In this document: positions 25,432-37,274 of the stretch, one piece after another
How positions within the stretch are numbered: position 1 is the stretch's first letter
How the letters are laid out: every line of letters starts with the position of its first letter
DNA from: Austropuccinia psidii
Lineage: Eukaryota; Basidiomycota; Pucciniomycetes; Pucciniales; Sphaerophragmiaceae
Assembly (NCBI GenBank): GCA_023105745.1
Contig: JALGQZ010000001.1
Coordinates: forward strand, 65,800,937 to 65,864,936
DNA: 64,000 nt
Reading direction: 5' to 3'
Notes under the pieces: generated by a model
Database searches by the model: none
What the model saw: the letters and a program-made list of their open reading frames with translations, nothing else
What the model was told of the DNA's origin: nothing
Translations under genes and position numbers: made by a program

Positions 25432-28400
25432 ATGAAGACCAAAACAAAAAGGGGAAAAGGTAATACAGCTGGTAACTCCTGTATAACAGAAGTGGTAATT
25501 GACATAAAACTCACTAAGCTTTTACTTGACCCAGGAGCCTTCTTCTCTTGTGTTGGAAAATCCTTTCTTCAAACCTGTATACCCAACTTTCAAGATCAAT
25601 TGTTACCAATTGATGGCATAAGATTTATTATTTCAAATAATCCAATGAAAGCATTGGGAATATTTGAGACTACTATCATATTTCCACATATAAAAAGACA
25701 TTTCAGAATAACTGTTGAATTTGTTGTTATGGAAAACTTCTCTAGTACCCATGTTCTATTGGGAAATGATTACTCAATCATTTATGGCATAGATTCATAT
25801 AAAAATAAAGACAGATACTTTACTATTGGGGACAATAAGTGTCAAACATTTTCCTTTTTACCATTTAAAAGACAAATTACAGTAAAGAAAGTATCAGTAG
25901 TCAGCTTAAAGTTAGAAAAATTCAAGTCTGAAAAGTTAAATGAAGCTAAAATCAGTCTTCATTGCACTGATAAACAAGAAAGTAAACTATCTGCCGTTTC
26001 ATATTACCACAAGAAAACCTTGGCATCTGATAAAGAGCCACTAGGAGGAATTGTTATTCATGGAGTTGAAATTATTATTAATATTGAACAACCTCACCCA
26101 CCACTTTTGAGAAGACCTGCATATCCAGCAAATTTCAAATCAAGAAAAGCTCTGGAAATCTATATCAAAGAACTTCTACACCTTGGTGTAATAAGAAAGG
26201 CTGGTCACAATGAGGAGGTATGAATAGCTACACCAGTCATAGTGGCATGGCATAGTGGGAAATCTAGGATGGTTGGGGACTTGAGGGCTCTGAACACTTA
26301 CATTGTTCCAGACAGGTACCCAATACCAAAAATCCAAATTGCACTTAACAAAATATCTCAAGCAGTGTATATAAGTACTATGGATTCCCCTAAGGGATTT
26401 AATCAAAATGTGGTGACACCAAGGGAAATTATTTACTTGAGAATTATTTTTCAGTGTGGAGTGTATGAATGTCTGAGGATGCCTTTTGTTATTAAGAATG
26501 CACCTTCACACTTCCAAAGAATGATGAATGAAATATTCCCTGAAGAACCTTCAGATGTATGGTTAATAATTTACATTTATGACATTGTTTTCTGTTCCAA
26601 GACTTAGGAAGAACACATATACAGATTATAAAGAGTTTTGAAAGAAATTCAATCTGTAAAAATGAAAATTGCCTTAAAGAAATATCATTTTTGGATCTAA
26701 AGAACTCAAAGAAATGGGACATTTAGTATCTGATATATCCCTTTAGATTGACAAAAACAAATTTGCAGTGGTCCTACTGAAGCCTAGCCCTCAAAACAAA
26801 AAATAAATTCAGTAGTTTTTGGGTTTTGCAGGATATTACAGGAAGCATATCAAAGATTTTTCATCCATAGCCAGGCCTCTTTATATATTATGTGACAAGG
26901 ATACCATATTTGAAATGACTGTTGAAAGAGTCAAAGCCTTTGAATCTTTAGGACAAGCCTTGACCACTGCTCCGCTCTTACTGATTCCAGAATTTAAATT
27001 ACCTTTTAAATTGTATATTGATGCATCAGGGGATGGGCTGGGTGCTGCACTTCACCAAGTTCAGATCATAAATGATAAACCTGTGGAAGGACCCATATGT
27101 TTCATATCCAGGAAAATCAAACCAACTGAAGCCAGATATGGAGCAAGTCAAATGGAATGTCTATGCCTTGTCTGGGCCTTGGAAAAATTAAACTACTTCT
27201 TGAAGGGATGTGTTTTTGAGGTGATAACACATTGGAAAGCAGTCAAATCACTTTTAAACATGAAAACACCCAACAGACATATGCTCAGATGGCAAATAGC
27301 CATACAAGAATACAGAGGCAATATGACTATTGTTCATAATGATGGGAATATTCATAAGAATGCAGATTGACTAAGCAGATGGCCATTACCAAATAATATT
27401 GATAATACAGCTTATGTGCCAGAAGAAGCTTCACCACAAATGCCAATAGAAGGAATAAGTGTTACAGACCTGAACACCACCTTATTTGAAGAAGTCAGAA
27501 ATAGTTACGCTCAAGATAAGAATTGTAGCATCGTATGCCAATTACTTAACAAAGACTGTAAAGAAACCTCTCTAATACATTCCTTGGATGAGGTATGGAA
27601 AAACTCTTATGACAAAGGAAGAGTTCACCTACTGGATGGTATAATTTACCACAGAACCAAGCACACATGTTTCATGACAGTTGTAGACAGGTCATTAATC
27701 AATCTTGTACTGAAAGACTGCCATGATAGCCCCTTTTCAGGACATCTGTCTGAAGACAGAACAAGAGAGAAAGTAAAGACCTGCATATGGTGGCCAATGT
27801 GGCAGAAAGATGTTACAGAGTATTGCAAAACCTGTGACAGATGCCAAAAGGCAAATAGGTCCACTGGCAAGAGACTTGGAAATATGATAAAAATCCAAGA
27901 GCCAAGCAGACCTTGGGAAATTGTCCATATGGATTGGGTAACTGGACTACCACCAGGAGGTGACAGAAGTTATAATGCTTGCCTAGTAATTGTGGACAGA
28001 TTCAGTAAAACTCCAATCTTTTTACCATGCCACAAGGAGAATACAGCTATGGATACAGCTCTTCTGATATGGAATAGAGTAGTGTCATGGACTGGAATAT
28101 TTACAAATAGTATTAGTGATAGGGATCTCAAATTCACTTCAGCACTATGGACAAATCTTCACCAATTATTTGGCACTAAGCCCTCTTTCTCTACAGCCTA
28201 CCACCCACAAACGGATGGTCTGGCTGAAAGGATTATCCAAACCTTAGAGGACATGGTAAGAAGATTTTGTGCATATGGCCTTGAATTCAAAGATTGTGAT
28301 GGATTTACCCATGATTGGTGTACTCGGTTTGCAGAACTGGAATTAGCATATAAAACATCAATCCATGCCATTACCAATCAAACTCCTGCTATTCTAGAAA

Positions 28401-29031
28401 AAGGATGGAACCCCAAATTACCCCAAGATTCCTTGAGGAAAGATTTGATTGAAATACATCCCACAGCTGCTGGCTTCAAGGGAATGCTAGACAAAGCTAG
28501 AAAGCATGCAGTAAGGTGCATGGAGGACTCTTTTGAATATGCTAAGGACAAATGGGATAAATCACATGCAACACCAGATTTCAAAGTGGGGACTTAGTTC
28601 TTGTATCCACCACTAACTTCAATAACATCAAAGGATGTAAAAAGCTGAAAGACTCCTTTGCATGACCTTTTGTTATTAAGGCCCTTGATGGAGAAAATGC
28701 TGTTGAAGTAGAGTTATCTGAAGAACTTACCAATAAGCATCCTACATTTCCAGTGAGCTTGATAAAGCCATATAAATCTAGTAATGCTGAAAAATTTCCC
28801 TTGAGAAATAAAATTCCCCAAGCTATACCTCCTGTTGAGCCATCTGGCAGTAAGAAAACTACCAAAGTTCTCAAAGAAAGAAAGTTGGGAACCAACAAAG
28901 TAAAGGAATACCTTGTTAGTTACAGTGACCCAACTTGTGAAGATGAATGGTTGCCAGAAAAGGAAATACCTGAAGCTACTAAGCTTCTCAGAAGGTTCTG
29001 GCACACTAGAAATAACAATAGTACAAAGTAA
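25432..29031 (+). pseudogene. RE2/RE3 pol: protease to chromodomain-like tail
   Basis: Frame 1 runs from 25432: the protease active site is LLLDPGA instead of DTGA; RT follows (PHPPLLRRPAYP, then KSRMVGDLRALN). TGA at 26221-26223 and TAG at 26605-26607 break it. The RT active site reads YIYD instead of YIDD, so catalysis would be lost even if the frame were whole. A frameshifted gap (26608-26818) leads to frame 2: RNase H at 26819-27370 ([14 protein letters not shown]), TGA at 27368-27370, then integrase at 27416-28597 with zinc finger, HMDWVTGL, SDRD and TDGLAER. A one-base loss near 28590 shifts to frame 1 for DLVLVSTTNFNN, TGA at 28663-28665 and the tail KEYLVSY...EDEWLPEKEI. Two dead catalytic sites plus at least six lesions indicate an old copy. 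Confidence 0.9.
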
Positions 29032-29040
29032 TATTCTTTT

Positions 29041-29054
29041 TTAGGGGGAGGGAA
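29041..29054 (+). other. Polypurine tract of RE3
   Basis: TTAGGGGGAGGGAA directly before the middle LTR, equivalent to the tracts at 2249-2266 and 43880-43891. Confidence 0.7.
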
Positions 29055-30878
29055 TGTGAGCCTTAGAGGTATTTTTATATACCCAAAAGACCACAAATGA
29101 TAAATTAAAATACAAATATAAATAAAAGAAATTTATTTATATTTTAAAAATCAAAATCAAAATATAAAATACAAATTTATATTTAAAAATCAAAACTTAA
29201 TTATAATTTAAAAATAAAATTACAATAAAAATAAAAATTATGAAAATTCAATTTTACTTGTAAAAATTATGTAAAAATGAATTTTTAATAAAAATTATGA
29301 AATTAAAATATTTTTGGTAAAAGTTTATATAAAATATATTATAACTTTGTATCCAATAAATAAACATATAAAAATTATTTCACAATTTGATTCCTCATAA
29401 AAAATTAGGTGGGGCCTCTGAGTGAAATTTTTGTAACTCAACTCTAAATAAGCTTAAATTAAGTTTTTAGTATTTTCAATACAAAAGTTGAAAATTCTCA
29501 AAACTTTAATTTAATTCACACCACATGTGGTGTTAACCATCAATTTTTGTGTTAAAATTGAGGTGTTGTGTTTAGTTTAGAAGTTATGAGGAATTGAAGT
29601 ATTTTCAATTGAACTCAATTGAAATGTCAAAATGTGCGCGTGTATTAAATAAGTGAACTTTGATTTACATATGAGGTATCAACTATTACTGTATTGTAAT
29701 GTACAATTCAATTGAATTACATATGTAAGCTATAAGTATAACATATGATGAGGAATTAAAGGAAAAAATAAATTGGAAAGATTAAAATTGGGGGGAAAAG
29801 GAACTCTAGCTCTAAGGCGGAGCCAGACCCCCAAAATCCTTTCTGACTGGCGTGGGATGTCAAAATCCATGCAAAAGCTCATCACTTTTGGCCTGGAATT
29901 GAGTCACAGGGTCTGTGGACTCAATCAATGATGAGGTTTTGATACCAACTGGGGTAGTTTTGGCTGTTGCCAAGAGGGTAAAACTACCCTTAAGATAAAA
30001 CAATCATAGTAAAAACAGTTTTAACTGGTTTCCACGCCTCTTACACACATTCTGACGCGTTTTGAAGGCTCTAGGCCAGGTATTGCTATAGTAATGGCTG
30101 TTTTAAGGGTCTAAAATGGCTAAAAATGGCTTAAACCAGCCCTTTTAGGTCTAAACCAGAGTCCAATGATGCCATAATTGGCTTTTCTATTGTCAGACTG
30201 TTTTTCACGACTGACAAGAGTAAATTTTACTTTTGGAGTAAGAAAATTGATGGCTATAAAAGAATGTCTTCTTTACCCCACTTTTCTCTTCATGTTAGAA
30301 TCTTTTCCTTTTATTAATTAGTTTAAACACTGTTAAACCAATCAATTAAAGATTCCAACCACCTTTTTTAAATCATTTTTAACCTTTTAGCCACGTGAAA
30401 AAATCATTATAATCATTGTTTGTAACTTTTATAATCATTTTTACCCCTGAACCACCCCAAAAGTGAGTTAAAGCATCTTTCATCACTGTAAACTTTGTCA
30501 CTTTGTTTCCAAATTCACTCTGGTCACTTTTGGGTTTGTTTTCTCTTTAATATTCTTTTTAAAGAATTTTTTCTTTAATTAATTGCTTGCAGTTCTTTGC
30601 TCAATTAATTCCAATTGAAATTGCTCTTGAAGAAATTTCTTTTGTAGCCTTAAATATCTCTTGTAGAGTATTTTTGGATAAATTTTTATTGTTGGTAAAA
30701 CAATAAATCTTTATAATATTATTTTTATATACTAATAAAGTTATAAACAATAAATTTGGCGTGTTTTCTCTTAAAAATAATATTTCTTACTATTTTTAAT
30801 TGATTTTTACCTTATACAAATTTTGAGGACAGGAAAAGTACTTGATCTTTAATCAAAGTTTCATATCCACACCTTGCA
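29055..30878 (+). repeat. Family-1 LTR of inner element RE3
   Basis: TGTGAGCC to ACCTTGCA; 1,824 bp. It holds the shared palindrome at 29518-29533 and the TATA box at 30255-30262. It differs visibly from the two outer LTRs, for example GGCGGAGCCAGACCCCC against GGGATCCAGACCCCC. Its last base is followed at once by RNase H coding sequence of RE2, which is what an insertion junction looks like. Confidence 0.88.
30255..30262 (+). promoter_or_regulatory. TATA box of RE3 LTR
   Basis: TATAAAAG followed about 15 bases later by the same pyrimidine-rich leader as the other LTRs of this subfamily. Confidence 0.55.
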
Positions 30879-32870
30879 GGCTAGGTGCTGCACTTCATCA
30901 GGTCCAGATTATAAACAAAAAACCTGTGGAAGGACCAATATGTTTCATATCCAGGAAAATTAAACCAACTGAAGCTAGATATGGGGAAAGTCAGATGGAG
31001 TATTTATGCCTTGTCTGGACTTTAGAAAAACTCAATGACTTCCTTGAAGGATTCCTTTTTGAAGTGATAACAGATTGTACCCCTTTTAAATCACTTCTAA
31101 ACACAAAAAAACCCAACAGGCATATTCTCAGATAGCAAACAGCCATACAGCAGTATAGAGGTAATATTACTATTGTTCACAAAGATGGGAATATCCATAA
31201 AAATTCAGATAGACTGAGCAGATGGCCATTACCAAACAATATTGATAATCCTTCTTATGTGTCGGAAGAATCTTCCCCACAGATCCCAATAGGAGGAATC
31301 AGTGTTGAAGATATGAACATAAAATTCTTTGAAGAACTAAGAAACAGCTATACTCAAGATAATAATTGTAGCATCCCATGCCAATTACTTACCAAATACT
31401 GTAAAGACAGCTCTTTGATACATTCCTTAGATCAAATATGGAAGAAATCATATGATGAAGGAATATTTCACTTACTCAATGGTATAATTTACCACAGAAC
31501 TAAGCATAAATGTGTAATGACAGTTGTGGACAGGTCCTTAATCAATCTGGTACTGAAAGAATGCCATTACAGCCCCTTCCCAGGACACCTGTCTGATGAA
31601 AGGACAAGAGAGAAGATAAATACTGGTATATGGTGGCCAATGTGGCAAAAATATGTTTGAGAGTCTTTCAAAACCTGTGACAGATGTCAAAAGTCAAATA
31701 AATACACTGGAAAAAGACTTCAAAAAATGATCAAAATCCAATAACCCAGAAAACCTCATGAAATTGTCCATATGGATTGGGTAACTGGCCTACAACCAAG
31801 GGGTGATAGAAGGTATAATTCATGCCTAGTGACTGTTGACAGATTTAGTAAGACTCCAATCTTTCTACCATGTCACAAGGATGATACAGCCATCAACACA
31901 GCTCTTCTAATATGGAATAGAGTAATATCATGGACTGGCAAATTCACAAATATCAATAGTGACAGAGATCCCAAATTCACTTCAGCACTATGGACAAATC
32001 TATACCAATTATTTGGAACAAAGTTGTCCTTCTCTACAGCCTATCACCCACAACCTGATTGTCTGGCTGAAAGAATGATCCAAACCTTGGAAGATATGGT
32101 GAGAAGAGTTTTTGCATATGGTGTTGGATTTATGGAGGGTGATGGGTTCACCCATCATTGGTTTACTCTTTTACCAGCACTGGAATTGGTATATAAAACA
32201 TCAATTCATTCCAGTAACAATCAAACTCCTGCTATTCTAGAAAAGAGATGGAATCCCAAATCACCCCAAGATTCATTAAGGAAAGATTTTTTTGAAATAC
32301 ATCCTACAGCTAGTAGCTTCAAACAAATTTTAGACAAAGCTAGAAAGAATGTAGTAAGGTGAATGGAAGACTCATTTTCATATGCCAAAGACAAATGGGA
32401 AAAATCACATGCCACTGCAGACTTTAAAGTAGGGTATTTAGTACTTGTATCCACCACTAACTTCAATAACATCAAAGGATGTAAAAATCTGAAAGACTCC
32501 TTTGCAGGACCTTTTGTTATTAAGGCCCTCCATGTAGAAAATGCAATTTGAGTGGAATTATCTGAGGAACTTAGCAATAAGCATCCTGCATTTCCAGTAA
32601 GCTTGGTAAACCAATATAAATATAGTGATACTGAAAATTTTCCTTTGAGAAATAAAGCTCCCCAGCATATACCTCTTATTGAATAATCTGGTACTACTAA
32701 GATCATCAAAGTTCTCAAAGAAGGAAGTTGAGAACAAACAAATTAAGGGAATACCTTGTTAGGTACAGTGACCCAGCTTGTGAAGATGAATGGTTAGTAG
32801 AAAAGGACATATCTGGAGCTACCAAGGCTCTTATAAGGTTCATAAACAATAGAAATAATAATATTACAAA
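30879..32870 (+). pseudogene. RE2 pol remnant: RNase H to chromodomain-like tail
   Basis: The frame starts within RNase H ([20 protein letters not shown]) right after the RE3 LTR. It continues in one frame through integrase (HMDWVTGLQP near 31769, [17 protein letters not shown]) to about 32720. Stops lie at 31133-31135, 31658-31660, 31742-31744, 32360-32362 and 32549-32551, with another near 32683; a one-base loss near 32723 scrambles the chromodomain-like end. The usual HPQTDG motif reads HPQPDC. Protein similarity to 27000-29031 is high, so these are sister copies. Gag, protease and RT of this copy are not present beside it. Confidence 0.9.
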
Positions 32871-32879
32871 GTAATATTC

Positions 32880-32897
32880 TTTTTTAGTGGGAGGGAA
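32880..32897 (+). other. RE2 polypurine tract
   Basis: TTTTTTAGTGGGAGGGAA abuts the 3' LTR, the same layout as in RE1 and RE5. Confidence 0.7.
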
Positions 32898-34681
32898 TGT
32901 GAGCCTTAGAGGTATTTTTATATACCCAAAAGACCACAAATAATAAAACAAGATACAATTATAAATAAAATAAATTTATCTATATCATCAAAGCAAAAAT
33001 TAGGATATAAATATAAATTTAAACAAACAAATTGAAGTTCAATTATAATTTAAAAATAAAATTACATTTAATTTTAAAATTGTGAAAACACATTTTTACT
33101 TGAAAAAATTAAGTAAAAATGAATTTTTAACAAAATTACTGAAATCAAAATATTTTTGGAAAAAAGTTAAATGAAAATTATTATAACTTTTTATCCAATG
33201 AATAACCATAAGAAAATTGTTTCACAATTGGATTCCTCATAAAAAATAAGGTGGGTTCACCTCTGGGTGAAATTTCTGTAACGCAACTCTAAATAAGCTT
33301 AAATTAAGTTTTTAGTACTTTCTGTATAAAAATCAATAATCCTCAAAACCTTCATTTAATTCACACCACATGTGGTGTTAACCATCAATTTTTGTGTTAA
33401 AATTGAGTTGTGGTGTGTAGTTTAGAAATTATGAGGAATTGAAGTATTTTCAATTGAAATGTCAAACGTTGCACCTGTATTACATGAGTGAACAGTAATT
33501 TACATATGAGGTTTCAATTATTACAGCTTTGTAACTGTAAAGCTCAATTGAATTCCATGTGTAAATTACAAGTATATCACATGATGAGGAATTCATGAAA
33601 AAATAAATTGGAAAGATTAATTTTGGAGGGGGAAAAGGAATCTTGGCTTCAAGGGATCCAGACCCCCAAATTTCTTTCTGACAGGCATGAGATGTCAAAA
33701 TCCACGCAAAGGTTCATCACTTTTGGCCTGGAATTGAGTCACAGGGTCTGTGTCTCAATTGATGATGTGGTTTTGATACCAACCAGGGAAGTTTTAACCA
33801 TTGCCAAGAGGTTAAAACTACCCTTAATATAAAAAAATCCTTTTCAAAACATTTTTAACTGGTTTTGACATGCTTTGAAGGCTTAAAATCAGGTATTACT
33901 ATAGTAATGGCTGATTTAAGGGTTCAAAATGGCTAAAACCAGCCCTTTTTTGGTCTAAACCATGGTTCAATGATTCCATAATTGGCTCTTCCTTTGTCGT
34001 ATTGTTCACCATGACTGAAAAGAGTAAATTTAACTTTTGTAGTAAGAAAGTTGGTGGCTATAAAAGAATTTCTTCTTTGCCCCACTTTTCTCTTCATGTT
34101 AGCATCTTTTCCTTTTTAAATTAGTTTGAACACTGTTGAGTCAATCAATAAAAGATTACAACCACCTTTCTTAAATAATCTTCAGCCTTTTAACCACGCA
34201 AAAAAATCATTATGATCATTTTTTTTAACTTTTATAATTGTTTTTACCCTTGAACCACCCCATAAGTGAATTAAAGCATCTTTCATCACTGTTAGCTTTG
34301 TCACTTTGTTTCCAAATTCACTCTGGTCACCTTTTGGCATGTTTTCTCTTTGATATTCTCTTTAAACACTTTTCTCTTATATTAATTGCCTGAAGTCATT
34401 TTCTCAATTAATTCCAATTGAAATTGCTCTTGAAGAAATTTCTTTTATAGCCTTAAATATCTCATGTAGAGTATTTTTGGATAACGTTTTATTTTTTGTA
34501 AAGCAATAAGTCTTTATATTATTATTGATTTATACTTATAAGTTTAAAAACAATAAAATTGGCATGCTTTCTCTTAAAAATCTTATTTCATACTATTTTC
34601 AATCAATTTTTACCTTTTACAAATTTTAAGGACAGGAAAATTACTTGATTTTTAATCAAAGTTTCATATCTACACCTTACA
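32898..34681 (+). repeat. Family-1 3' LTR of RE2
   Basis: TGTGAGCC to ACCTTACA; 1,784 bp. It is nearly the same as 11280-12966 over the first 120 bases and beyond, while the middle LTR diverges there. TATA box TATAAAAG is at 34059-34066 and the palindrome at 33363-33378. The right flank TAATG resumes the host gypsy relic. Confidence 0.9.
34059..34066 (+). promoter_or_regulatory. TATA box of RE2 3' LTR
   Basis: TATAAAAG in the same context as the other two copies of this LTR subfamily. In a 3' LTR it could drive outward transcription into the flank. Confidence 0.5.
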
Positions 34682-34860
34682 TAATGGGCCATTTGTATTC
34701 ACATAGATATTAAAAATGCTCAATATTAGCTCAAGAGTTATCTCTAGCTAAACTATTTCAAATTGTTTCAAAAATTCAAATAAAAAGTTTTTCATCAAGA
34801 GGTGAAACAAAAACTTACACTTAGAAGAGGAAGAGGATGAATAATTTGGGTAAGAAAGTA
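34682..34860 (+). pseudogene. Second gypsy lineage relic, right part (integrase C-terminus)
   Basis: Starting with the second target-duplication copy, the frame reads NGPFVFT, then stops and fragments, then a lysine- and glutamate-rich tail. Joined to 11267-11278 it gives NRWNGPFVFT, the conserved integrase C-terminal NRWNGP block of the gypsy lineage seen at 10080-11279. The remainder to 35240 is AT-rich and too decayed to assign. Confidence 0.75.
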
Positions 34861-35240
34861 TTGAAGAGGGCTCAGAAGCAGATTTTTAGTAAGGATAATA
34901 AAAAACAGAAATAATTCACAGAAAGAGAAAAAAAGTAGAATAAAAGATAAAGAACCAAAAATGATAGGAATAATAATAAAAGAGCTATGAAAAAAATGAA
35001 CAATGTTAAACTTTACCTTTCATTATGGGTACAGTATTAAGTGGGGAGGAGATTTGTGTTTTTTTATACATTTTTTGGGAAATAATAAGCTCAAATCTAA
35101 TCTAATAGTAAGAGCTATAGCAATTCTTAAACAAAATCAAGATATGAATCATTAGGCATAGATACATAAGTAGTACAAAATGATTAATAAAAATAAATTC
35201 AGAAGGTTTATTGAATTAGATTGTCATACCAATTTAGTTT
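34861..35240. other. Unassigned AT-rich sequence before RE5
   Basis: Probably the decayed 3' end of the second gypsy relic, rich in A runs. No LTR ends or open frame of note were seen. Confidence 0.5.
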
Positions 35241-35245
35241 GAAAA
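35241..35245 (+). repeat. RE5 target duplication, left copy
   Basis: GAAAA, matched exactly at 45920-45924 after the 3' LTR. This proves that the two LTRs bound one insertion event. Confidence 0.92.
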
Positions 35246-37254
35246 TGTGAGCCTTTGAGATATGACCACATACCCAATAAGGTCACAAAAGATACTTAGA
35301 GCAATTATACCTTTAAGATAATTATATTAAAATCACTTAGAATAATTACACATTAAAAATAATTACTTTAAAAATACAAAAAATACCATAAATTGGTACA
35401 AAACTTGGTTTAACTTAAAAACCAATGAGTCAACATGTAAAATGAATTATACCATTGGATTCCCCATGGTAAAATACACATATACCATCTTTATGGCATA
35501 TCTGTAAAACCAATATTTAATGAGTTATAAGGAATAATACCTTATAAAACCCATAAATCCTTATTTATTTCAAGACCCAATGAAACAACATGTTAAATAA
35601 ATTATACCATTGAATTCCCCATGAAATTCCACACATAAAACAATTAATGAGCTAATTACCAAAGCTAATACTTAAGGAATTAACCTGAATATATGCACTT
35701 TTTTGGTCAACGCATATATTCAAGGATCATAGCTAATATCTCTTAAACTATACAAGATAGAGTGATTAACCAAAAAAAAGTTACCACGTAATTACTGAAG
35801 AGCACAGATATGAGCTTTATTTTACAATTTATAAACAAGGTTAAAACCTATGATGAAATATTATTAAAAATCAACAGAGCTGTTGACCACTTTGTTGTTA
35901 AAGTGGTCCAAACTTAAAATAAAGTACACAGTTGGATTCTACTAGTTCTTTCGTGAAGAATGATGTAATTTTTATTATTAAATTCAGGGTATAACCCCCT
36001 GAAATCATCATTTGAAGTTTAAAATATTGAATTTCGACAGAAAAGATGAGTTACAAGAAAAATCATCAAAATTAGAGTTTTGATGATACAATGAAAATCT
36101 CTTGGCAGCATAAAAAGTTTATGTCAGGCTATCAGAATTCACTCTCTGAATTACTTTAGCGTGTAAAACCTCAAAGTTTGAGCTTAATTTGAGCAGTTAT
36201 GATCACTCACTGTAACCTTAATTTAAGTTTAACAGTCATATGAGTGATAAAATTGGTGAATACTATTAGTTTATGATTAAAACTAATAAAATCCACAAAA
36301 TTGGGGTTCTTCCAAGCCTCTGATGTCATCAACTTTGGAGTTATAGTGATAACTCTAAATAATGGTGTAATAATGATGCAATATGGTTTGATCATGATGT
36401 AATCATCTCCAAACCTTAAATTATTGATCAATTACAGTGTATATGATCAGTATACGTCTACTAGAAGCCTTCTGGACTCTAGGAGGGAGGTATTTACTAT
36501 AAATAGAGCTCTTTTTACTCTATTTTCCCCTCAGAAGAATCAAAAACATTAAATCAATTAAATCAAAGGTAATTTCTTTATTCTTTATATATAAAACTAT
36601 TAAATTATTAAAGACCAAAGACCACTTTGTTATAATCATCTATTTTGACGTGATTAAATCATTTATTTAATTGTTTTTGCTAAAAATCTCTCTAAAAACT
36701 CATTTCCACATAAAAATCAAGAATATTAGTAATTTTTCTTTATTTTTATTGTAAATACAATTTGAAAAGGTTGTATTTATATTTTTTGGGGTAAAATATT
36801 TCAAAATTAATATATTAAGGGTTAAAAGTAGGTTATTTTCTCTTATTAATATAATTTTCTCTTTATTATTATTTTAATAATTCTTTAATTAATATAAATA
36901 GTATTTATATTAATTTATAACTTTAATATTGGTAATATTATTGTTATTAATTGTTTTTTATTAATAAAAAACAATTTTTTACGCCTTTATTATTTGTTTG
37001 TAACAATAATAAAGTTCTTTTAAATATATTAATTATTTTATATTAATATATTTATTTTATTATATTATATTTTATAATATAAATTATATTATTACATTTT
37101 ATTAATAATATAATTATTTTTACGCCATAATTATAATAACTCTTTATTATTATAATTATTTTTTATCTTATTTATTTCATTTATAAGGACATTCATAGTA
37201 CAATAAGTAAAATATTAGTAATTTTTACTTATTGTTTCATAGTCAAACCTTACA
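35246..37254 (+). repeat. Family-1 5' LTR of RE5
   Basis: TGTGAGCC to ACCTTACA; 2,009 bp. It shares termini with the other family-1 LTRs but has its own middle. Inverted repeats include GACCACTT/AAGTGGTC near 35885 and GAGTTAT/ATAACTC near 36338. The final 600 bases are extremely AT-rich (runs of ATTAATAT). Confidence 0.95.
36498..36506 (+). promoter_or_regulatory. TATA box of RE5 5' LTR
   Basis: TATAAATAG about 750 bases before the LTR end, followed by a pyrimidine-rich CTCTATTTTCCCCTC stretch. The equivalent in the 3' LTR is at 45163-45170 (TATAAATG). Confidence 0.6.
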
Positions 37255-37256
37255 TT

Positions 37257-37274
37257 TGGGGGCCTGGCCGTGAT
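37257..37274 (+). other. Primer binding site of RE5
   Basis: TGGGGGCCTGGCCGTGAT, two bases after the 5' LTR. The reverse complement ends CCA and fits a tRNA 3' end, with seven acceptor bases CCAGGCC, a C at position 73 and the conserved T-arm C61. I could not name the tRNA. Confidence 0.75.

Larger units (their letters stand above)
11280..34681 (+). mobile_element. RE2/RE3 composite Ty3/gypsy insertion with RE4 nested inside
   Basis: A 23.4-kb unit bounded by family-1 LTRs at 11280-12966 and 32898-34681, flanked by GAATG/TAATG and sitting in the integrase C-terminus of an older gypsy relic. The two outer LTRs resemble each other more than either resembles the middle LTR at 29055-30878, for example AATAATAAAACAAGATAC near their starts. 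They are thus the pair of the outer element, RE2. The middle LTR is the right end of an inner relative, RE3, and directly abuts RE2 RNase H sequence. RE3 has no separate left LTR. RE4 lies antisense within gag. All coding parts are broken. Confidence 0.85.
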
